From Deltaproteobacteria bacterium (lineage in GTDB: Bacteria > Desulfobacterota > Binatia > Binatales > Binataceae): a DNA stretch of 14,096 bases. Shown here one piece after another: positions 5,944 to 13,794 of the stretch. Numbering within the stretch: the stretch's first letter is position 1; every line of letters starts with the position of its first letter. The notes beneath the pieces were generated by a model, which was not told the origin of the DNA, did no database searches, and saw only the letters and a program-made list of their open reading frames with translations. The stretch spans positions 1-14,096 of the forward strand of contig JAJYMR010000099.1 of the NCBI GenBank assembly GCA_021786815.1, written 5' to 3'. The position numbers and the translations under genes are program-made.

Positions 5944-7305
5944 GTGGCTGCCGCGGCTGAAAGGATTTCCGGACCTACCTACGCCGACATCGACCGTGGT
6001 GTCCGCCGGATAATGGAGGCGCCCGGGCTTGCCTACTGGGCGTGGGTGGGATTCTGTTTCACGCTCGTAGCGATCGGTGCTGCATTATGGACGCGCCAGA
6101 TCTACGTGGGTCTCGGCGTGACCGGCCTGAGACAGGGACCGATGTGGGCGATGTACATTACCGACTTCGTCTTCTGGGTCGGAATTGCGCACTCGGGAAC
6201 GCTGATTTCGGCGATTCTTTATCTCTTCCGCACCCGATGGCGTACGGCGGTTTACCGGGTTGCCGAGACCATGACCCTGTTCGCGGTCATGACCGCCGGT
6301 CTGTTCCCGCTCATCCACGTCGGCCGTCCTTGGTACGCCTACTTTCTGCTGCCGTATCCGAACGAACGGTCCTTACAGCCTGATTTCCGCTCACCACTGG
6401 TGTGGGACGCCTTCGCCGTCAGCACCTATCTGACCATCAGCGCGACGTTCCTGTTCATGGGGCTGATTCCTGACGTTGCCAACGCGCGCGACGCGGCGAA
6501 GGGGTGGCGCAAGATGCTTTACTCCGTCCTGGCGCTCGGATGGCAGGGCACGGATACGCAGTGGCAGCACTGGTCGATGGCGTACCTGCTGATGGCGGGG
6601 CTTGCGACGCCGCTGGTCCTCTCGGTGCACAGCGTCGTGTCGTGGGACTTCGCGATGGGGCAGTTGCCGGGCTGGCACAGCACAATCTTTGCGCCTTACT
6701 TCGTCGCCGGAGCGATCTTCTCGGGCGTGGCGATGGTGCTCACGCTGCTCATCCCGATGCGCAGGCTCTTGCACTTCGAGGACCTGGTCACGGAGTGGCA
6801 TATCGACAGCCTCGCCAAGGTCGTCCTGCTGACCTCGCTTATCGTCAGTTACTCGTACGGCGTCGAGTCCTTCATGGTTTGGTACGGTAAGGACCCGATC
6901 GAGATGATGACCTTCCACGAGCGCTATTTCGGGCCACACGGGTGGGTGTTCTGGGTCTGTATCTTCTGCAATTGCGTTGCGCCGCTGGTTCTGTTTTCAC
7001 CGCGCGTGCGCCGCAACACGGTACTGCTATTCATCATCACGATTTTCGTGAACATCGGGATGTGGTTCGAGCGCTTCATGATCATCGCTGTGTCTCAGGA
7101 GAACGCCTTCAACCCCTCACAGTGGCGCTTATATTCTCCGTCGATTACCGAAATAATGATCACGGTAGGCAGCTTCGCCTGGTTCCTCGGGCTGTTCTCA
7201 CTGTTTGCGCGGTTCATGCCGATCATCTCGATGACCGAGTTGAAGGAAGGCATCCGCTGGCTGCGCGAAGCGGTTCGCGACGATTACTATCCGGGGCTGA
7301 AATGA
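5944..7305 (+). CDS. actC: ActC: NrfD/PsrC-type quinol-binding membrane subunit of Alternative Complex III
   Basis: A 453-residue polytopic inner-membrane protein of the NrfD family, with about ten hydrophobic helices; the first lies near residues 30-50. In ACIII this subunit binds quinol beside ActB and has been proposed to take part in proton transfer. Seen: DFVFWVGIAHSGT (74-86), FPLIHVGRPWYAY (121-133), HSVVSWDFA (229-237) and MWFERFMII (373-381), all typical of ActC proteins, plus acidic and histidine residues inside membrane stretches (H83, H125, D155). The start is GTG at 5944, directly after the actB TAA with no intervening base; GAGAGGGAG at 5926-5934 sits 9 bases upstream and supports it. 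The gene overlaps actD by four bases. The long form and hallmark motifs separate it from short NrfD proteins of nitrite or polysulfide reductases. Confidence 0.93.
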   Translation: MAAAAERISGPTYADIDRGVRRIMEAPGLAYWAWVGFCFTLVAIGAALWTRQIYVGLGVTGLRQGPMWAMYITDFVFWVGIAHSGTLISAILYLFRTRWRTAVYRVAETMTLFAVMTAGLFPLIHVGRPWYAYFLLPYPNERSLQPDFRSPLVWDAFAVSTYLTISATFLFMGLIPDVANARDAAKGWRKMLYSVLALGWQGTDTQWQHWSMAYLLMAGLATPLVLSVHSVVSWDFAMGQLPGWHSTIFAPYFVAGAIFSGVAMVLTLLIPMRRLLHFEDLVTEWHIDSLAKVVLLTSLIVSYSYGVESFMVWYGKDPIEMMTFHERYFGPHGWVFWVCIFCNCVAPLVLFSPRVRRNTVLLFIITIFVNIGMWFERFMIIAVSQENAFNPSQWRLYSPSITEIMITVGSFAWFLGLFSLFARFMPIISMTELKEGIRWLREAVRDDYYPGLK

Positions 7306-7814
7306 GCGGCGAGATTGACGTATTAGGCTCGTTTGCCGACGAGGAGATGTGTGTTCACGGGATCGAGGCGCTCAGGGCCGTGAAGATCCAGCCGACCCGT
7401 GTGTTTTCGCCGATTCCGAGCGAACACATCAACCACGCGCTTGGCTATGGGCGCAGCCGCGTACGCGCCCTGGTTCTGACCGGCGGCATCACAGGAATCC
7501 TGACCGGATTCACGCTGACCATCGGGACCTCGATGGAATGGAGCCTCAATGCCGGCGGCAAACCCATAGTATCCTTGCCTCCGTTCATCATCATTGCATT
7601 CGAGTTGATGATCCTGTTCGGCGGGCTCTCGGCAGCGCTCGGGTTTTTTCTGAACTCCGGCCTGCCTCAAACCGATCGGCTCCCCGGCTACTCCGAGCAT
7701 TTCAGCTCGGATCGCTTCGGAGTGCTGGTGCGATGCGCCGAGACGGATAGGGAGCGCGTCGAAGGCATCCTGAAGCAAGCCGGCGCGGAAACCGTCGTTC
7801 GCGAAGCAGCGTGA
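7302..7814 (+). CDS. actD: ActD: DUF3341-type membrane subunit of Alternative Complex III
   Basis: A 170-residue subunit with a soluble N-terminal part (1-55), two transmembrane helices (about 57-76 and 93-118) and a soluble C-terminal tail. ActD proteins are structural members of ACIII without cofactors; none are visible here. Seen: an early VLGSFADEE segment (7-15), FSPIPSEHI (35-43), which corresponds to the conserved segment in this family, and a glycine-rich first helix. The ATG at 7302 overlaps the actC stop (ATGA), indicating translational coupling. The open frame extends upstream inside actC, but that part is antisense-free shadow coding in another frame of actC and lacks a plausible N-terminus. 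Normally actE would follow; here actF begins after only 21 bases. Confidence 0.9.
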   Translation: MSGEIDVLGSFADEEMCVHGIEALRAVKIQPTRVFSPIPSEHINHALGYGRSRVRALVLTGGITGILTGFTLTIGTSMEWSLNAGGKPIVSLPPFIIIAFELMILFGGLSAALGFFLNSGLPQTDRLPGYSEHFSSDRFGVLVRCAETDRERVEGILKQAGAETVVREAA

Positions 7815-7835
7815 AGACCAAGGACCGTATCTATA

Positions 7836-9044
7836 ATGAGTTCCCACTCTGAACCAGCGTCCAAACCTGCCCGTCCCATCTCGCCCGACGAAGTGAAGAT
7901 ACCGGCGGGGGTGGTCCGGACCCTCGGGCTTCTCACCGCTCTAGGGGTCGTGGCATTCATCGCGGCGTTTGCGTCGGGATTGTCGCAGCGCGCATGGGAG
8001 GCGTTTCTCGTCAATCTGCTGTTCTGGCTCGGCGTCGCGCAGGCCGGGGTCGCCGCTTCGGCGGCGTTTTACCTGACGCAGGCGCGATGGGCCGGCCAGG
8101 TGCAATACCGGCTTGCGGAAGCCTTCCTCGTATTCCTTCCGGTCGGCTTCGTCCTGTTCTGGGGGTTGTATCTCGGCCGCACCGAGATCTTTCCCTGGAT
8201 CCTGCACCCGATACCGGACAAGGCGGCATGGCTCAACACGCCATTCCTGTTCGCCCGCGACGGTCTCGGCCTGCTGATAATCACGTTGCTGAGTTTCGCT
8301 TTCGTCAAAGCGTCGCGCAGCGAAGAAGCGCAGCAATGGGCGGCCGACCCGGACAACATCAAGATGCCGCCGCGGCCGATTCGCCGGCTTGCCCCCGCGA
8401 TTGGCATCGCCTACGTGCTGGTTTACTCGCTGCTTGCGTTCGACCTGGTGATGTCCCTCTCGCCTCTGTGGAAAAGCTCCCTGTTCGGATGGTACTTCTT
8501 CGCCGGCGCGTGGTGGAGCGCGATTGTGGTGATGGCGTTTTGCGCCGTGATGCTGGGCAAGCGGCTCGCTCCCGGCAACGTCTTCTCCCGTCCCAAGGTC
8601 CTCCACGACTACGGCAAGCTGGTTTTCGCATTCTCGGTGTTCTGGGTGTACACGCTGTTTGCCCAGTACATCGTCATCTGGTACGGCGATATCCCACTTG
8701 AAACCTTTTTCATAGTCGTCCGCGATCACTACATGCCGTGGCTGCCGCTCTCGTGGGGCGCCTTCGTGCTGGTCTGGGTGATACCGTTTACGGTCCTGAT
8801 GGGCGCAAGGCCCAAGCGCACGCCGGCCATACTTGGCACCGTGACGGTTCTGGGGATGATCGGTCTCTGGCTCGAGCGCTACGTACTGGTGGTGCCGTCG
8901 CTTTCGCCTCACAAGGTGCCGTTCGGATGGGTAGAGGCTCTGATGACCCTGGGATTTCTCGGACTCTTCGGCCTGTGCTCGCTGCCGGGCATGAAGCGCG
9001 TGATTGCGGCGGCGAGTTCCACCGCCCTGGGAGAGTCGGAATGA
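7836..9044 (+). CDS. actF: ActF: second NrfD-like membrane subunit of Alternative Complex III
   Basis: A 402-residue polytopic membrane protein, about ten helices, paralogous in fold to ActC; annotated in many genomes as quinol:cytochrome c oxidoreductase quinone-binding subunit 2. Seen: AWLNTPFLFARDG (131-143), FDLVMSLSPLWKSSLFGWYFF (starting at 202) and HDYGKLVFAFSVFW (257-270) followed by FAQYIVIWYGDIPLE (275-289), which are the characteristic ActF blocks. AAGGA at 7820-7824 lies 11 bases before ATG 7836. Its stop overlaps the coxB start as ATGA (9041-9044), so the last ACIII gene is directly coupled to the first oxidase gene. In known ACIII complexes ActF packs against ActC and its role in quinol chemistry or proton movement is less certain than that of ActC. 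Confidence 0.88.
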   Translation: MSSHSEPASKPARPISPDEVKIPAGVVRTLGLLTALGVVAFIAAFASGLSQRAWEAFLVNLLFWLGVAQAGVAASAAFYLTQARWAGQVQYRLAEAFLVFLPVGFVLFWGLYLGRTEIFPWILHPIPDKAAWLNTPFLFARDGLGLLIITLLSFAFVKASRSEEAQQWAADPDNIKMPPRPIRRLAPAIGIAYVLVYSLLAFDLVMSLSPLWKSSLFGWYFFAGAWWSAIVVMAFCAVMLGKRLAPGNVFSRPKVLHDYGKLVFAFSVFWVYTLFAQYIVIWYGDIPLETFFIVVRDHYMPWLPLSWGAFVLVWVIPFTVLMGARPKRTPAILGTVTVLGMIGLWLERYVLVVPSLSPHKVPFGWVEALMTLGFLGLFGLCSLPGMKRVIAAASSTALGESE

Positions 9045-10069
9045 GAGCGCGTTTTGCTCGAAGGAAATTCAGCGGCCTCGCGCCGCTCGGCCTCGCGCTG
9101 ACGGCGGTTCTGGCCGGTTGCCAGAAGGCCAATCCGCCGATGGACACGCTTGCGCCGAAATCGGACTTCGCCAACTGGATCTACGGGTTGTTTGTCGAGG
9201 TCACGGCGTGGGACCTGTTCATCCTGCTCATCGTGGTCGTGGCCTTCGTTCTGGCCGTGTTCGTGTTCTCAAGGCGCGACGGCGAAGCCGAGGCGGCTTC
9301 GACCGTCCATACTGACATGAGGCTCGAACTCGCCTGGACGCTCGGACCGGCCTTCATCCTGCTGATGATCTCAATTCCGACGATCCGGACAATCTTTCGC
9401 GAGGAACTGCCGGCGCCGCCCGCCAACTCTCTGAAGGTCAGCGTCATCGCGCACCAGTGGTGGTGGGAATTCCGTTATCCGGGAACCAGTATCGTCACCG
9501 CGAACGAACTTCACATCCCGGAGCACCGGCCGATATGGGTTTCGCTGCGCACGGCCGACGTGATCCACAGCTTTTGGGTTCCGGCGCTCGGCGGAAAGCG
9601 TGACGTCATTCCCGGCCAGATAAATCACCTCTGGTTCATTGCCAACACGCCCGGGGAGTATTACGGCCAGTGCGCGGAATTCTGCGGAGACTCGCACGCC
9701 AACATGCGCTTTCGGGTGTTCGTCGATACGCCTGAGCAGTTCGCCGCCTGGGAGAAGAATCAGGAAGCCGGGCCCGTTCAACCCGCCTCGGGAACTGCCG
9801 CCGCCAAGGGCGCCGCGATATTCGCGAATAGCCCCTGCACGGCTTGCCACACTATCACCGGGGTCTCCAAGGGCTACATCGGGCCGAACTTGACGCACAT
9901 CGCGACCCGGACCACTATCGCGGGTGCGATCATGAAGAACGATCCCAAGGACCTGAAAGCTTGGATCGAGAATCCTGACGCGCTGAAGCCCGGCGCGAAC
10001 ATGCCGACTCTGGGGCTTCGCGGCCCCGAGCTCGACAACCTCGTGGCTTACCTGGAAAGCCTTAAGTAG
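9041..10069 (+). CDS. coxB: Cytochrome c oxidase subunit II with fused cytochrome c domain (caa3 type)
   Basis: A 342-residue subunit II that receives electrons and passes them to heme a of subunit I. Seen: a lipoprotein-type signal ending in LAGC with C27 as the lipidated cysteine; two transmembrane helices (about 58-77 and 99-117); a cupredoxin domain with the aromatic QWWWEF (139-144) and all CuA ligands (H176, C211, E213, C215, H219, M222 in the CAEFCGDSHANM block); and a C-terminal cytochrome c domain with CTACH (266-270) and M321 as the probable sixth heme ligand. The cytochrome domain makes this a caa3-type enzyme, able to accept electrons without a soluble cytochrome c. ATG 9041 was chosen over the upstream extension of the open frame because the lipoprotein signal starts there and GGGAG (9029-9033) lies 7 bases before it. 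It overlaps the actF stop by four bases. Confidence 0.96.
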   Translation: MRARFARRKFSGLAPLGLALTAVLAGCQKANPPMDTLAPKSDFANWIYGLFVEVTAWDLFILLIVVVAFVLAVFVFSRRDGEAEAASTVHTDMRLELAWTLGPAFILLMISIPTIRTIFREELPAPPANSLKVSVIAHQWWWEFRYPGTSIVTANELHIPEHRPIWVSLRTADVIHSFWVPALGGKRDVIPGQINHLWFIANTPGEYYGQCAEFCGDSHANMRFRVFVDTPEQFAAWEKNQEAGPVQPASGTAAAKGAAIFANSPCTACHTITGVSKGYIGPNLTHIATRTTIAGAIMKNDPKDLKAWIENPDALKPGANMPTLGLRGPELDNLVAYLESLK

Positions 10070-10072
10070 GGA
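10068..10072 (+). promoter_or_regulatory. Ribosome binding site that fixes the coxAC start
   Basis: AGGGA ends 8 bases before ATG 10081 but only 2 bases before an in-frame TTG at 10075. The spacing favours ATG 10081 as the true start, two codons downstream of the longest open frame. Confidence 0.6.
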
Positions 10073-10080
10073 TTTTGCAC

Positions 10081-12543
10081 ATGGCTGCACAACCAAAACC
10101 AATTCCGGCTGAATATCCCAGCTACCTCAAGGGCGACCCCATCGGCTGGCTGAACACGATCGACCACAAGCGGGTCGCCGTGCTCTACGGCGTGAGCGCC
10201 CTGTTGTTCATGGTGCTGGGCGGAATCGAGGCCCTGCTTATCCGCATCCAGCTCTTCGAACCCAACAACAAGTTCCTGTCGGCCCACGCTTACAACCAGG
10301 TCTTCACGATGCACGGCACCACGATGATCTTCCTGGTGGTGATGCCGTTGCTGCTTGGGGCGGCCGCGAACTTCATCGTGCCTCTTCAGATTGGCGCCCG
10401 AGATGTTGCCTTCCCGCGCATCAACGCGCTTAGCTTCTGGATTTTCCTTTCGGGCGCGGCGTTTCTGCACATGGGCTGGTTCTGGCATCACGGCGGCCTG
10501 CCTGACGCCGGATGGTTCGGCTACGCCAACCTGACCGAGCGGCAGTACACGCCGGGGATGGCGATCGACTTCTGGGACATCGGTCTGCTGATTCTCGGCA
10601 TCTCCACGGTCCTGACCGGTCTCAACTTCTTCACGACGATCGTCACGATGCGGGCGCCCGGGATGACGTACATGAGGATGCCGATGTTCGTGTGGTCCAT
10701 CCTTATCACGTCGATCCTGATCCTGCTCGCGTTCCCGCCGCTGACCGTCGGCCTCATCTTCCTGTTCATGGATAGGTTCTTCGGCACCCATTATTACCAG
10801 GCGGTTGCGGGTGCGACGCCGATCCTGTGGCAGCATCTGTTCTGGCTCTTCGGGCATCCCGAGGTCTACATCATGGCGCTGCCAGCGTTCGGGATGATCT
10901 CGGAGCTTCTGCCGACGTTCTCGCGCAAGCCGCTGTTCGGCTATCCGATGATGGTTTACTCGGTGATCCTGATCGCCTTCCTGTCCTACGGCGTTTGGGG
11001 CCATCATATGTTCGCGACCGGAATGGGCCCGGTGGCGGACGCGACCTTCGCGATCACCTCGATGCTGATTGCGATTCCGACCGGAATCAAAATCTTCAGT
11101 TGGATAGCGACGGTGTGGGGCGGGTCGCTCCGGATGACGACCGCGTTCTATTTCGCGCTCGGCTTTATCATCGAGTTCACGATCGGCGGACTGAGCGGCA
11201 TCATGCACGCGAGCGTGCCGATCGACCTGCAGCAAACGGACTCCTACTTCGTCGTCGCGCACTTCCATTACGTGCTGTTCGGCGGCGTGATGTTCGCGAT
11301 ACTGGGCTCGTTCTACTACTGGTGGCCGAAGGTCACGGGACGGATGCTGAACGAGAAGCTGGGCAAGCTGCAATTCTGGCTCACCGTGATTGGTTTCAAC
11401 GGCACGTTCTTCCCGATGCACTTCCTCGGGACCTGGGGCATGCCGCGGCGCATCTACACCTACGGCGCGGGGATGGGCTGGACGTTCTGGAACCAGTTCG
11501 AGACCGTGAGCGCGTTCATCCTCGGTCTCGCCTTCCTCATCATGTTCATCAACCTGCTGACGAGCCTGTTTAACGGCGAGATCGCGCCAGCCGATCCCTG
11601 GGACGGCCGGACGCTCGAATGGTCGATGCCTTCGCCGCCGCCCGCATTCAACTTCGTCACGATTCCCGAGGTCCATGCGCGCGACGCGTTCTGGGCGCGC
11701 AAGTACGGCAGCACCGGTTCGCGCGCATCGCAGGCTCCCGCGGTTGCCGGCGACCCGCCAAACACGGAGGCCGCCGAGCACATCCATATGCCGGAGCCGT
11801 CCTTCTTCCCAATCGTGCTAGCGGGCGGGCTCCTTCTGTGCGGACTCGGTATGGTGGTCGCATGGTGGCGGCTTATCATGGCCGGCGGCGCTATCATCTT
11901 TCTCTCGATAATCGGTATGGCCTTTCAGTACCCGACCTTCGGCCAAAAGACGCATGAGACCGAAGCGGCAAGCGGCGGAGGCGGCGAGGATCTGCGCAAG
12001 GTCGGCGTGTGGGCGTTTATCGGTTCCGAGAGCGTCTTCTTCGCCACGCTCATAGCAACTTTCATGGTCTACAAGAGCCGCAACCTGGGCGGGCCGGGCG
12101 CAAACGTCCTGGAAATTCCGCTGACGTCGTTCAGCACCTTCATCCTGCTGATGTCGAGCCTCCTGATGGTGCTGGCGCTCGCCGCAACGCAGCGCGGCGA
12201 CAGGGTCTGGCAGCGCGTATGGCTGTGCGGCACGGTGATCTTCGGGCTGATCTTCCTTGGCGACCAGGCCTACGAGTTCACGAGCCTCTATGGTCACGGG
12301 CTCGGGTTCACGACCGACCTATTCTCGCAGTGTTTCTTCACGCTGGTCGGATTCCACGGCGCGCACGTCGCAATCGGTGTGATTTGGCTGTCGGTGCTGC
12401 TGGTGGCGTCGTTCATGGATCGCCTGCCGAAGTCGCGGGCGCTGTCCGTCGAGTTGGCCGGTCTTTACTGGCACTTTGTTGACATAGTCTGGGTTGTTAT
12501 CTTTACCCTCGTCTATCTGATGCAGAAGGTTAAGGGCGCATGA
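10081..12543 (+). CDS. coxAC: Fused cytochrome c oxidase subunits I and III (CoxA-CoxC), A-type heme-copper oxidase
   Basis: An 820-residue membrane protein containing the oxygen-reducing centre. Numbering from ATG 10081. CoxA part (about 1-515, twelve helices): H78 (HGTTM) and H396 as low-spin heme a ligands, H394 as heme a3 ligand, H259, H308 and H309 as CuB ligands, and Y263 in GHPEVY as the cross-linked tyrosine. D108 and N115 (ARDVAFPRIN), E261 and K337 (GIKIFSW) show that D- and K-type proton channels are kept, so it is an A1-like proton pump. A linker follows (about 515-575), then two extra helices (about 577-615), a glycine-rich spacer (SGGGGED, 631-637 region) and a five-helix CoxC part (about 642-820) with GFHGAHVAIGVIW and YWHFVDIVWVV. 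CoxA-CoxC fusions are known in other caa3 enzymes, such as that of Thermus. Overlaps coxD by four bases. Confidence 0.97.
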   Translation: MAAQPKPIPAEYPSYLKGDPIGWLNTIDHKRVAVLYGVSALLFMVLGGIEALLIRIQLFEPNNKFLSAHAYNQVFTMHGTTMIFLVVMPLLLGAAANFIVPLQIGARDVAFPRINALSFWIFLSGAAFLHMGWFWHHGGLPDAGWFGYANLTERQYTPGMAIDFWDIGLLILGISTVLTGLNFFTTIVTMRAPGMTYMRMPMFVWSILITSILILLAFPPLTVGLIFLFMDRFFGTHYYQAVAGATPILWQHLFWLFGHPEVYIMALPAFGMISELLPTFSRKPLFGYPMMVYSVILIAFLSYGVWGHHMFATGMGPVADATFAITSMLIAIPTGIKIFSWIATVWGGSLRMTTAFYFALGFIIEFTIGGLSGIMHASVPIDLQQTDSYFVVAHFHYVLFGGVMFAILGSFYYWWPKVTGRMLNEKLGKLQFWLTVIGFNGTFFPMHFLGTWGMPRRIYTYGAGMGWTFWNQFETVSAFILGLAFLIMFINLLTSLFNGEIAPADPWDGRTLEWSMPSPPPAFNFVTIPEVHARDAFWARKYGSTGSRASQAPAVAGDPPNTEAAEHIHMPEPSFFPIVLAGGLLLCGLGMVVAWWRLIMAGGAIIFLSIIGMAFQYPTFGQKTHETEAASGGGGEDLRKVGVWAFIGSESVFFATLIATFMVYKSRNLGGPGANVLEIPLTSFSTFILLMSSLLMVLALAATQRGDRVWQRVWLCGTVIFGLIFLGDQAYEFTSLYGHGLGFTTDLFSQCFFTLVGFHGAHVAIGVIWLSVLLVASFMDRLPKSRALSVELAGLYWHFVDIVWVVIFTLVYLMQKVKGA

Positions 12544-12905
12544 CCGCTGAAGCCGCAATCCACGAACACTTTGAGGAACACGTCCATCCGGGCGCGTCGG
12601 TTTACGTCACGGTAGCCGCCTTCCTGGTGGTGCTGACCGCGATGGAGATCACCGTCTTTTACGTGAGCGCGCTCGCGTCGGTGATGATTCCATTGCTTAT
12701 CATCCTGTCGGTGGCGAAATTCGCGCTGGTCGCGATGTTCTACATGCACCTGCGCTACGACAGCTACGTACTGACATCGATCTTCATGTTCGCACTGGCG
12801 ATCGCGGCCCTGCTTCTCATCGCCCTGCTGCTGTTGTTCGCCTACCTGTCGCACTATCTGTGGTTCATGGTGCCTCTGGCGAGGATCCTGCTGCCCGGGC
12901 ATTGA
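12540..12905 (+). CDS. coxD: Cytochrome c oxidase subunit IV (small three-helix, prokaryotic type)
   Basis: A 121-residue integral membrane protein with three hydrophobic helices (about 20-42, 45-67 and 77-104). It belongs to the prokaryotic subunit IV/CyoD-like group, which stabilises heme-copper oxidases and binds no cofactor. Seen: a His-rich acidic N-terminus (IHEHFEEHVHPG, 7-18) and AKFALVAMFYMHLRYDS (59-75), the best-conserved block of this family. ATG 12540 overlaps the coxAC stop as ATGA; AAGG (12526-12529) gives a usable ribosome site. The symbol is provisional since the subunit is named differently between species. Confidence 0.87.
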   Translation: MTAEAAIHEHFEEHVHPGASVYVTVAAFLVVLTAMEITVFYVSALASVMIPLLIILSVAKFALVAMFYMHLRYDSYVLTSIFMFALAIAALLLIALLLLFAYLSHYLWFMVPLARILLPGH

Positions 12906-12915
12906 GCATGAAGCC

Positions 12916-13740
12916 GTGACCGGAGCCGTTTACATCACGCCGGGCGCCGCGATCGTAGTCGCGGCGCTCGTGTTTGTTTATGCGTGGGGCGCGCGGCGCC
13001 TGGGCGGGAAACTCGCGCGCGAGCGTAAGATACTGTTCGGATGGGCGATGGGGGCGCTGCTCGTTGCACTGGGCCCGATGGACGTGATTGGGGTCGGGCA
13101 GCGGCTGTTTTTCGTGCACATGATGGAGCACTTCATGCTCACGATGGTCGTGCCGCCGCTGCTCATCCTGGGCACGCCCGACTGGATGCTGAGGCCGTGG
13201 GTGCTGAGCCGTCCGCTGCGGCCGTTCTTCAACCTGCTGAACAAGCCACTGGTCGCCTTTCTGTTGTTCACGGCGCTGTTCGTCGGCGGCCACGACCCTC
13301 TTTTCCTCGACGCGGCCTGCCATAACGGGCTGGTGCGCATCGCGCTGCATCTGATGTTCATCGTGGCTGGCCTGGTGATGTGGTGGCCGATCATGAGTCC
13401 GCTGCCGGAATTCCCGCGCCTTGCGTATCCGTACCAGATTTTTTACGTGTTCCTGCTGCTCATCCCGATGACCGCGGTGGCGGCGCCGATCACGCTGGCT
13501 CATGCGGTGTTGTACACATGGTACGCGCACGGGCCGCATCCGCTCGGCCTGACCCCGATGGAAGATCAGGTGGCGGGCGGGTTGTTCATGTGGATCGGCA
13601 ACGGCCTGTTCCTGATGTGCGTATTCTCGGGAATCTTTTTCCGCTGGATCCAGCAGGAAGACGGAAACCTGCCCGGAGCGGGGACGCCGCGCCGCGCGCA
13701 ATTGAGGGTCGTTACAACGCAGCCTCACGCGCGCGTGTAG
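12916..13740 (+). CDS. ctaG: CtaG-type cytochrome c oxidase assembly protein (caa3 assembly)
   Basis: A 274-residue multi-pass membrane protein of the caa3_CtaG family, which is needed for assembly of caa3-type oxidases and is unrelated to the Cox11 copper chaperone that shares the name in some species. Seen: about seven hydrophobic helices, the family block FVHMMEHFMLTMVVPPLLILG (starting at 66) with H68 and H72, and HAVLYTWYA with nearby conserved polar residues towards the C-terminus. It starts 10 bases after coxD. The GTG at 12916 is the first possible start in the frame, and no strong ribosome site precedes it, so the exact start is uncertain. Last gene of the operon. Its presence matches the caa3 architecture of CoxB. 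No heme A synthase, heme O synthase or Sco gene is present in the window. Confidence 0.88.
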   Translation: MTGAVYITPGAAIVVAALVFVYAWGARRLGGKLARERKILFGWAMGALLVALGPMDVIGVGQRLFFVHMMEHFMLTMVVPPLLILGTPDWMLRPWVLSRPLRPFFNLLNKPLVAFLLFTALFVGGHDPLFLDAACHNGLVRIALHLMFIVAGLVMWWPIMSPLPEFPRLAYPYQIFYVFLLLIPMTAVAAPITLAHAVLYTWYAHGPHPLGLTPMEDQVAGGLFMWIGNGLFLMCVFSGIFFRWIQQEDGNLPGAGTPRRAQLRVVTTQPHARV

Positions 13741-13752
13741 AGACACGCCTTC

Positions 13753-13782
13753 GCCACGCGGGAATCCGAAGCGCCGCGTGGC
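13753..13782. terminator. Perfect 9-bp hairpin between convergent genes, candidate bidirectional terminator
   Basis: GCCACGCGG (13753-13761) and CCGCGTGGC (13774-13782) pair perfectly around a 12-base loop. It sits in the 54-base gap between the ctaG stop and the stop of the converging minus-strand gene, where a shared terminator is expected. No T-run follows on either strand, so termination may be inefficient or may need other factors. Confidence 0.5.
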
Positions 13783-13794
13783 ACATCGAAAAAC

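Noticed and set aside
7941..8912. 323-residue open frame on the minus strand opposite actF
   Set aside because: Same charged mirror composition, no motif, fully inside actF.
8738..9040. Upstream extension of the coxB frame inside actF
   Set aside because: The lipoprotein signal and ribosome site place the start at 9041; the extension is an out-of-frame reading of actF.
10048..11787. 579-residue open frame on the minus strand opposite coxAC
   Set aside because: Highly charged (Arg/His/Glu/Asp-rich) mirror of a hydrophobic membrane protein, with no domain; a shadow of coxAC.
12865..13746. 293-residue open frame on the minus strand opposite ctaG
   Set aside because: Composition rich in His/Arg/Gln, mirrors the membrane helices of ctaG, and has no recognisable motif.
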